A DNA stretch of 17,529 bases from Caryophanales bacterium UBA1624 (GTDB lineage Bacteria; Bacillota_I; Bacilli_A; RFN20; CAG-826). The stretch spans positions 1 to 17,529 of the forward strand of contig DCMK01000067.1 in the NCBI GenBank assembly GCA_002321395.1. Direction: 5' to 3'. Below are positions 6,213-11,426 of this stretch, piece by piece (within the stretch, counting starts at the first letter, position 1; every line of letters starts with the position of its first letter). Made by a program: the position numbers and the translations under genes. The notes beneath the pieces are model-generated. The model worked only from the letters and a program-made list of their open reading frames with translations. It had not been told where the DNA came from and ran no database searches.

Positions 6213-7151
6213 ATGAAAAAACAATTCGCCACGTTTGCCCTTTCCGCCCTTCTCCTCGTTGGGTGCGCCGGCGGGGAAGGCGGTTCCTCTTCCCCCGCCT
6301 CTTCCAACGCCCCCTACGTCGAACCGGAAATCGGCGCGACCGACAAAGGCCAAGGCGGCCTCAACTTCGGCGATGTCGATTGGAGCGATGCGCTCAAAAA
6401 GGAAGCCGTCGACACCTATCTCTCCGGCATCGGCAACAACCACCGCGAGATGATGCAGATCGCCACCCTCTCCGGCAACAAGCCGCAGATCGCTTCCGTC
6501 GAATACTACATGGACGTCACCAACCACTGGTTCTTCGGCTCCTCCGAGTCCGTCACCGGCAAGGTCTTGGACATGAAGAAAGACCCCGACGTCGCCCTTT
6601 ATTGGACCCGTCAGCTCCGCGCCGAAGACATGGCCATGGCCCCCAACTACTTCACCTCTTACGGGGTTGAGGTCCAGGGAACCGCCAACTTCTACACCGC
6701 CGCCCAGGTCAACGCGATGGGCGAAGCCGAAAAGGCCGCCGTCATCTCCATCGCCCGCGGCTACTACAAGTCCATGGGCGCCCAGTACAAAAAGTTCTAT
6801 GATCCCACCGCTGAGAACTACATGGACGATGCCGCGTTCGTGACCTACGTCTTCGACAGCACCGCCAACACCCCCTACATCATCAAGCCGAAGAAGATCG
6901 TCATCACTTCTCCTTATCTGCTCTTCATCGCCCGCATCAACGACGCCGAAGGGGATGGCTACCACTACGCCTTCCAGCAAGGCTCCATGGCCCTTGCCGA
7001 GTACTCCTTCCTCCCCAAGGCCTTCTTGGATAAGCTCCTCCAGACCGTCAGGGACGCCAAGAACGACCAAACCCTCACCAAGTTCACCACGATGAACTAC
7101 GCCGACGGCACCGCCACCGGCTTGAAGACCCAAGTCACCTTGACCTTCTAA
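6213..7151 (+). CDS. Lipoprotein with PNPOx-like (FMN split-barrel) domain
   Basis: The 312-residue product has a lipoprotein signal peptide (MKKQFATFALSALLLVGC, lipobox LVGC, Cys18) and a short Gly/Ser linker. The segment MQIATLSGNKPQIASVEYY (~81-99), HWFFGSSESVTGKVLDM and KKDPDVALYW (~105-131), then YGVEVQGTA (150-158), follows the pattern of pyridoxamine 5'-phosphate oxidase-like flavin-binding split barrels. That pattern is ~'ATsdgdkPrv..v.y', 'lyF.T...s.K...l..NP.Val', then 'v.v.G.A'. PYIIKPKKIVI (~221-231) fits the last strand. Those proteins bind FMN, F420 or haem, usually in the cytosol; a surface-anchored copy is less usual, so the cofactor is uncertain. AGGAGG at 6196-6201 is 11 bases before the ATG. 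Regulation by the divergent TetR protein is likely. A terminator hairpin follows the stop. Confidence 0.75.
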   Translation: MKKQFATFALSALLLVGCAGGEGGSSSPASSNAPYVEPEIGATDKGQGGLNFGDVDWSDALKKEAVDTYLSGIGNNHREMMQIATLSGNKPQIASVEYYMDVTNHWFFGSSESVTGKVLDMKKDPDVALYWTRQLRAEDMAMAPNYFTSYGVEVQGTANFYTAAQVNAMGEAEKAAVISIARGYYKSMGAQYKKFYDPTAENYMDDAAFVTYVFDSTANTPYIIKPKKIVITSPYLLFIARINDAEGDGYHYAFQQGSMALAEYSFLPKAFLDKLLQTVRDAKNDQTLTKFTTMNYADGTATGLKTQVTLTF

Positions 7152-7162
7152 CCCAATTTCAG

Positions 7163-7191
7163 AAGCGGCGCCTTAACGGGCGTCGCTTTTT
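7163..7191 (+). terminator. Rho-independent terminator after the lipoprotein gene
   Basis: AAGCGGCGCC (7163-7172) pairs with GGCGTCGCTT (7179-7188) with one G-U pair around a six-base loop. A T tract follows (TTTTT, then CGTTT). Confidence 0.88.
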
Positions 7192-7198
7192 CGTTTAT

Positions 7199-7228
7199 GC
7201 GTCGGTTTCATATACCGACGCGTCTTTT
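7199..7228 (+). terminator. Second hairpin, possible back-up terminator
   Basis: GCGTCGGT (7199-7206) and ACCGACGC (7214-7221) form a perfect 8-bp stem with a seven-base loop, followed by GTCTTTT. It lies immediately after the first terminator. The short T tract makes its activity uncertain. Confidence 0.5.
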
Positions 7229-7313
7229 GGATTGACAATGCGCCCAGAGGCAAATCCAAATCGGGCGTCCCTTTTACCCCCTATTTCCTAACGCTCGCCA
7301 AAAAGCGCAACGG

Positions 7314-7352
7314 CAAAGGAAAAGCCTCGGCGATCGTCTGAGCCGAGGCTTT
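7314..7352 (-). terminator. Terminator of the tRNA operon
   Basis: AAAGCCTCGGC and GCCGAGGCTTT (7321-7331 and 7342-7352) form an 11-bp perfect stem with a ten-base loop. Read on the minus strand it is followed by TTTTCCTTTG and lies 12 bases after the tRNA-Met gene. It looks nearly bidirectional, since TTTGTCTT follows on the plus strand. Confidence 0.85.
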
Positions 7353-7364
7353 GTCTTAACAAGA

Positions 7365-7441
7365 TGGTGGCTGAGGGGGGATTCGAACCCTCGACATACC
7401 GGGTATGAGCCGGTTGCTCTAACCAGCTGGGCTACTCAGCC
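7365..7441 (-). tRNA. tRNA-Met (CAT)
   Basis: The minus strand folds into a full 77-nt cloverleaf with acceptor stem GGCTGAG/CTCAGCC, discriminator A and encoded CCA. The anticodon stem ACCGG/CCGGT encloses the loop CTCATAC with anticodon CAT, and the T-loop is TTCGAAT. A paired G1-C72 argues against initiator tRNA-fMet. Elongator Met is favoured, but a lysidine-modified tRNA-Ile2 also has CAT and cannot be excluded by eye. It is the second gene of a two-tRNA operon, five bases after tRNA-Ala. Confidence 0.94.
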
Positions 7442-7446
7442 ATCTT

Positions 7447-7522
7447 TGGTGGAACCTACCGGGATCGAACCGGCGACCTCATGCTTGCAAAGCACGCGCT
7501 CTCCCAGCTGAGCTAAGGTCCC
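7447..7522 (-). tRNA. tRNA-Ala (TGC)
   Basis: The minus strand gives a 76-nt cloverleaf with acceptor GGGACCT/AGGTTCC, discriminator A and encoded CCA. The anticodon loop is TTTGCAA with anticodon TGC, and the T-loop is TTCGATC. The acceptor stem has the G3-U70 wobble pair that identifies alanine tRNAs to alanyl-tRNA synthetase. It is the first gene of the operon. Confidence 0.96.
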
Positions 7523-7555
7523 GCTAGATTACACGCCGCGTTAAGCGGCCTCGAT

Positions 7556-7584
7556 ATTATAGGGGGGCTTAAAAATGGTGGCAA
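7556..7584 (-). promoter_or_regulatory. Strong promoter of the tRNA operon
   Basis: On the minus strand TTGCCA (7579-7584) and a consensus TATAAT (7556-7561) are separated by 17 bp. The start should fall near 7549, about 27 bases before tRNA-Ala. The leader holds a small GCCGC/GCGGC hairpin (about 7535-7549) that may help define the 5' end for processing. Confidence 0.88.
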
Positions 7585-7593
7585 CGTTTTTCG

Positions 7594-7624
7594 AAAAAAT
7601 CCAACGCGTCGCTTCATCGCGTTG
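7594..7624 (-). terminator. Terminator of the alpha/beta hydrolase gene
   Basis: Read on the minus strand, CAACGCG (7624-7618), a nine-base loop and CGCGTTG (7608-7602) form a perfect 7-bp stem followed by GATTTTTT. It lies about 60 bases after the hydrolase stop and directly before the tRNA promoter. Confidence 0.88.
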
Positions 7625-7686
7625 AGCCGAAGGCTCGTGGACGCTTCGTTTGCCTTTTTCGATGGCCCTTCTTGTTGGATTCATGC

Positions 7687-8805
7687 CTAGGAGAGGGAAA
7701 AGGATTTCCGAGAGAAGTCGTCAGCAAGGGACAGGATGCGGGAAAAGAGGCTTTCGTCCAGCTGGCAGCAGAGGGGTTTGGAGAAGGAAGAGAGATAGGC
7801 TTTCCTCTCCTCCTCGCTCATCTTGGTGGGGTTTTTCTTATATTCCCGATAATAGAAGGCGTTGTTCTCTTTCATCTTCTTGAGGTATTGGATCGATTCC
7901 AAAGAGGTCGCGACGTTCCCATGCCCCCTGCCGGGCATGGAGATTTTCTCGACCCCGTTCCTTCGATAATCCTGGCCGAAGAGGGAGGCTTTCTGCACGA
8001 CGAGCTTATCCGAATCGCCTTGGATGAGGACGCAATAGGTGTTTTTGGCTTTCTCCAAAGCCTGCTTGGCGGATAAGAACGCGTATTGGGGATCCCTTTC
8101 CTCCATCGCCTTCCTAAGGGCGGGCTCGGTATAGGAGACCCCGATCGGGACGTAGGATTTGGGGAGCTCCGTCATGATGAGGAAGGGATCGGCGAAGCCC
8201 GACATCTCGAAAACGGCCAAGGGGGAGGAGTCGAATTCAAGGGAAGCGGACACCCCATAGGCGCCCCACGAATGGCCGAAAAGGAAAAGGGGCAGGCCCG
8301 CTAAAGAGGAGGAGTGAATATAGTCCAAAGCGGATTTGACGTCGAGGGCGCTTTGGGAGAGCCCCGGAACCCCGATCCCTTGGCTCCGCCCGGAGGCGGA
8401 GAGATCGAGGGCGAGCACGTCATACCCATGTTGATAGAAATAGGCGTGATAGGCGCTGGAGAAGTCCTCCGAAAGCCCGCCCAATCCATGGACGCAGAGG
8501 AAGAGGCCTTTCGGGGAGGGCTGCTCGTAAAGATGGCCGATGAGCGTCCTTTTCCTGGAGGGGATCTTCACGAAGCGCTTTTGCCTGAGGCAAGGGAAAT
8601 CCTCATAGGAGCAGAATTCCAAATACTCCCATCCGGATTGGAAGGATTCCAGCGTGGAGAAGCGCCGATCGAAGAGGATGTTCAAGGCATTTTCGGCGGT
8701 GATGGGGCCGCGCTCATCGGAAAAGGCGCCCAAGATGTTGGAGATGGTCTTGACGGTGGATTGGAGTTTGTAACGGTCCATGATAGAGGATTTTACCACC
8801 ATCAT
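7687..8805 (-). CDS. Alpha/beta hydrolase (monoacylglycerol lipase/lysophospholipase-like)
   Basis: This 372-residue protein has every element of a serine alpha/beta hydrolase. These are the oxyanion strand LFLCVHGLGG (~101-110), the nucleophile elbow GHSWG (Ser179), an acid in IQGDSDKLV (Asp264 or Asp266) and the histidine in PGRGHGNV (His295). The N-terminal ~80 residues lack a signal peptide, so the enzyme is probably cytosolic. Extra helices at both ends make it longer than a minimal fold (~270). The substrate is unknown; esters of lipids or small acyl groups are likely. The start is uncertain: ATG 8805 and ATG 8802 follow GGGAAG (~8813-8818), while a TTG at 8820 and an ATG at 8781 are alternatives. 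The gene is divergent from the pyridoxal kinase gene with under 40 bases between them, so the two promoters must overlap or lie within coding DNA. Confidence 0.88.
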   Translation of the reverse strand: MMVVKSSIMDRYKLQSTVKTISNILGAFSDERGPITAENALNILFDRRFSTLESFQSGWEYLEFCSYEDFPCLRQKRFVKIPSRKRTLIGHLYEQPSPKGLFLCVHGLGGLSEDFSSAYHAYFYQHGYDVLALDLSASGRSQGIGVPGLSQSALDVKSALDYIHSSSLAGLPLFLFGHSWGAYGVSASLEFDSSPLAVFEMSGFADPFLIMTELPKSYVPIGVSYTEPALRKAMEERDPQYAFLSAKQALEKAKNTYCVLIQGDSDKLVVQKASLFGQDYRRNGVEKISMPGRGHGNVATSLESIQYLKKMKENNAFYYREYKKNPTKMSEEERKAYLSSFSKPLCCQLDESLFSRILSLADDFSRKSFSLS

Positions 8806-8843
8806 GGGTTTTCTTCCCAAGGAAGAGAAGAAGCCCTACACTT

Positions 8844-9680
8844 ATGCCCATGAAACAGAAAAGCATCTTGACCATCCAAGACTATTCCTGCCTTGGGCGG
8901 TGCTCCCTCACGGTGGCTTTGCCCACCATCTCCGCCGCCGGGATCCAGTGCGTCGGGCTCCCCACCGCCGTTTTGTCCAACCACACGGCCTATCCTTCCT
9001 GGACTCTTTTGGACTGCTTCCCCTCTCTGCGGGAAGCGCCCGAGAAATGGGGCGAGAAAGCCCCTTCTTTCTCCTATATCTACACCGGATACCTCCTGAC
9101 CGAGCAGATCAATGATGTTCTGGACTTGATCTCCCGCCTCAACCAAAAGGACGCCCTCCTCTTCGTCGATCCCGCCTGCGCGGACGGGGGATCCCTCTAT
9201 CCGGGGTTCGCCCCCAACCACATGGAGGAATTGAAGCGCCTGATCGGGAAAGCCTCCCTCCTCAAGCCGAATCTCACCGAAGCGTGCTTATTGACCGACA
9301 CCCCTTACCGAAAAGACGGGGACGAAGGATACTTCCAAGCCCTTTTGGGAAAGCTTGGGAAGCTAGGCCCCAAGCAAATCGTCCTATCGGGGATCGAAAA
9401 AGACGGCGAGATCGGCTGCTATTACTCCGATTACGGCAAAATGGGGTCCTCCTTCTTGCCGCTTGTCGGGGGGATGGCCCACGGGACGGGGGACTTGTTC
9501 GCCTCCGCCTTGGTGAGCTCCCTCACTTTGGGGAAAAGCCTGCCAGAAGCGGTTTCGATCGCCGAATCTTACGTAGCCAAATCCCTCTCCTGCAACCTCG
9601 AGGACGGAGTGGATGGGATCCTCTATGGGCCGGAATTCGAAAAGGCCATCCCCTCCTTCCTCAAGAATTTGGGGCTATAG
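8844..9680 (+). CDS. Pyridoxal/pyridoxamine kinase (ribokinase-like)
   Basis: The 278-residue product starts with ILTIQDYSCLGRCSLTVALP and LPTAVLSNHT, the typical N-terminus of Firmicute pyridoxamine kinases (PdxK/PdxY type). They phosphorylate the 5'-OH of vitamin B6 vitamers with ATP in the cytosol to make PLP precursors. The phosphate-binding/catalytic motif HGTGDLFASAL is present with the likely base Asp217, and LFVDPACADGG fits the ATP-site region. The length matches the family (270-290). The start may be ATG 8844 or ATG 8850; the nearest Shine-Dalgarno-like stretch (GGAAGAGAAG, 8821-8830) is somewhat far from either. Its own terminator follows, so it is probably monocistronic. No PLP-synthesis genes are next to it, which fits a B6-salvage role. 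Confidence 0.92.
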   Translation: MPMKQKSILTIQDYSCLGRCSLTVALPTISAAGIQCVGLPTAVLSNHTAYPSWTLLDCFPSLREAPEKWGEKAPSFSYIYTGYLLTEQINDVLDLISRLNQKDALLFVDPACADGGSLYPGFAPNHMEELKRLIGKASLLKPNLTEACLLTDTPYRKDGDEGYFQALLGKLGKLGPKQIVLSGIEKDGEIGCYYSDYGKMGSSFLPLVGGMAHGTGDLFASALVSSLTLGKSLPEAVSIAESYVAKSLSCNLEDGVDGILYGPEFEKAIPSFLKNLGL

Positions 9681-9698
9681 CCGGATCGAATGAACCGC

Positions 9699-9720
9699 AA
9701 GGCGGGGAACCGCCTTTTTT
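9699..9720 (+). terminator. Rho-independent terminator after the kinase gene
   Basis: AAGGCGG (9699-9705), loop GGAA and CCGCCTT (9710-9716) form a 7-bp stem that continues into TTTT. It lies 18 bases after the stop. Confidence 0.92.
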
Positions 9721-9801
9721 CATATGCATGCCAGAGGATCGCTTTGGACGAAACGCATTCTCCTCGGAGCTTGCCGATCCCAAAAAAGACAAGAGGGTGT
9801 C

Positions 9802-9868
9802 GCTTCACGAGCAGTAAAGTTTGTAGTGAAGTTGTAGTGAAGTTTCGCTACATTATCACTTCATTGAT
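9802..9868. repeat. Upstream copy of the AGTGAAGT iteron repeat
   Basis: The first 42 bases (9802-9843) match 11360-11401 with one mismatch (A9816 against G11374), and the next 25 bases still agree at 16 positions without gaps. The unit contains an inverted half-site (GCTTCAC at 9802), then AGTAAAGT (9813-9820), AGTGAAGT (9825-9832) and AGTGAAGT (9836-9843) at 12- and 11-bp steps. An inverted ACTTCA follows near 9858-9863. The cluster ends about 20 bases before the Shine-Dalgarno sequence of the AlbA_2 gene, so it must overlap its promoter and looks like a multi-site operator. Confidence 0.88.
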
Positions 9869-9895
9869 GATAAGATACCTCCAGGAGGCGAAACC

Positions 9896-11356
9896 ATGCT
9901 GATCGAAGACCTTGTTCCCGGAGTCAATCTGGAAGATGAACGCACCGAATTCAAAGGCACTCTGCTAGAAGGCGCCGGAAGCGCAGGCGAAAATTTGGAG
10001 ATCGGATGGCTGAAGACGCTGTGCGGATTTGCGAATTCCTTCGGAGGGACGCTTTACGTCGGCGTGGACAACAAAACCCACGAACTTCTTTCCTTATCCC
10101 AAGCGGACGCCGACCGCATCAGCCTGCTCGTGCAGCGCAAGATCTCAGAGCACATCGAGCCGCCCCTTCGTTACAAAATCTCCTCGCTCCCCGTTCCATC
10201 CACCCACCCCATCCGTTATGTTTTGGCCATTCGGGTCGAAAAGAGCAAAATGCCGCCCCTGACCCTGCGCTTCCATGGCTCCGGAACCATCTATGTCCGA
10301 CACTTCGGCAAAACAAGCGTCGCTACTGGCGAAGAAATCCGCTCTTTGATCCTAAGCTCCGATTCCGTCGCCTTCGACATGATGGAAACCGATCAGGTTT
10401 TCGACTCCAAGGACTTTTCCGTTTTGTTTCGCTTCTATAAAGAGCAAAATGAAGGGAAGGAGCTCACGGAAAAAGAGCTGATGAGCATCGGCTTCATGGA
10501 TCCTTACGGGAAGACCCTTCGGCGAGGCGCCTTGCTTTTCAAAGACGATTGCGATTCCGCCCGCACGTTGGTTTCCTGCAGTCAATTCCCCGGAGCGAGC
10601 AAAGGAGGCGATCTCTTTTTGGCCTCCCAAGAAATCAAAGGGAACCTCATCGATGAGTTTCAGGCAATCGGGGCGTTCGTTTCTTCCCATTCCATCAATG
10701 GCTTCCGAAAGACCGAGTCGGGCAATGTCCCTTTGGTCTCTTATCCAAAACGGGCATTGACCGAAGCCATCGCCAATGCGCTGGGCCACCGAAACTATTT
10801 CATCCAAGGCGGGCAAATCGAAGTGAATCTCTACATAGACCGCCTGGAAATCGTTTCCCCGGGATCGCTGATCGGGACGCGGTGGCTGGATAAGGAAACG
10901 TCTTTGTCCTCGATTCCCCCGCTGAGGAGGAACGAGCTCATCTGCGCGGTTTTCTCCCTGCTGAAAATCATGGACCACAAAGGATCGGGGTTCGACAAAA
11001 TCGAGGAAATCTACGCGCCGTATGGAAAGAGCTTCGCGCCCTATGCGACCTCCGACGAGGCCTCCTTCTGCTTGGTCCTCCCCGATTTGGCCAAGGAAAC
11101 GGGGCTGATCCAAGCAAGCGAAAGCCCTGAGGTGACGACGGTCGAAAGTCTATCCCCGGAAGAGGAGAAGATCCTTTCCTGCTGCTACAACCAGTCCCGG
11201 ACGGCCGCGGAGATCGCCGACATAATCGGCGTTTTGCCCAGCACTTATTTCCGAAAGAAGCGCATCCAGCCGTTGGTGGAAAAAGGATATTTGCTCTTCT
11301 CCGCGACCAAACCGGCTCGTTATTGGTGCAACAAAAGCAAAGTGTTCCCAAAATAA
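9896..11356 (+). CDS. Schlafen AlbA_2 domain ATP-binding protein with winged helix (COG2865 type)
   Basis: The 486-residue protein has three parts. Residues 1-150 form an AlbA_2 (Schlafen-related) domain with TEFKGTL (Glu18, Lys20) and GFANSFGGTLYVGVD (44-58). Residues ~285-385 match the HATPase_c_4-like domain (ALTEAIANALGHRNY, DRLEIVSPGSL, DHKGSGFDKIEE). Residues ~418-470 form a winged helix (SPEEEKILSCCYNQSRTAAE, then IADIIGVLPSTYFRKKRI). Proteins of this type are widespread, often beside mobile or defence genes; some are described as putative regulators, and the function is unsettled. AGGAGG at 9883-9888 lies seven bases before the ATG. The gene is enclosed by two nearly identical iteron repeats. 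Binding of its own winged helix to them, and hence autoregulation, is inference. Composition resembles the host genes more than the 5' ATPase does. It ends convergently with the ABC transporter gene, and no T-tract terminator was found between them. Confidence 0.9.
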   Translation: MLIEDLVPGVNLEDERTEFKGTLLEGAGSAGENLEIGWLKTLCGFANSFGGTLYVGVDNKTHELLSLSQADADRISLLVQRKISEHIEPPLRYKISSLPVPSTHPIRYVLAIRVEKSKMPPLTLRFHGSGTIYVRHFGKTSVATGEEIRSLILSSDSVAFDMMETDQVFDSKDFSVLFRFYKEQNEGKELTEKELMSIGFMDPYGKTLRRGALLFKDDCDSARTLVSCSQFPGASKGGDLFLASQEIKGNLIDEFQAIGAFVSSHSINGFRKTESGNVPLVSYPKRALTEAIANALGHRNYFIQGGQIEVNLYIDRLEIVSPGSLIGTRWLDKETSLSSIPPLRRNELICAVFSLLKIMDHKGSGFDKIEEIYAPYGKSFAPYATSDEASFCLVLPDLAKETGLIQASESPEVTTVESLSPEEEKILSCCYNQSRTAAEIADIIGVLPSTYFRKKRIQPLVEKGYLLFSATKPARYWCNKSKVFPK

Positions 11357-11359
11357 GCG

Positions 11360-11426
11360 GCTTCACGAGCAGTGAAGTTTGTAGTGAAGTTGTAGTGAAG
11401 TATTACTACACTGCCGCTTCACTTAT
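11360..11426. repeat. Downstream copy of the AGTGAAGT iteron repeat
   Basis: This copy starts three bases after the AlbA_2 stop and runs to the stop codon of the convergent ABC transporter gene (11423-11425). AGTGAAGT occurs at 11371-11378, 11383-11390 and 11394-11401, the same 12- and 11-bp steps as the upstream copy. CTTCAC at 11361-11366 and GTGAAG at 11372-11377 make a perfect inverted pair here, and ACTACACT and CTTCACTTA follow in the opposite direction. It fills the whole convergent intergenic region. Confidence 0.88.

Noticed and set aside
6204..7133. A 309-codon minus-strand frame opposite the PNPOx-like lipoprotein
   Set aside because: Gly/Val/Asp-rich antisense shadow. The plus frame has a signal peptide, ribosome binding site, promoter and terminator.
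9802..9868. Possible CRISPR-like repeats
   Set aside because: Units are 8 bases at 11-12-bp steps without spacers of CRISPR length, and no cas gene is near.
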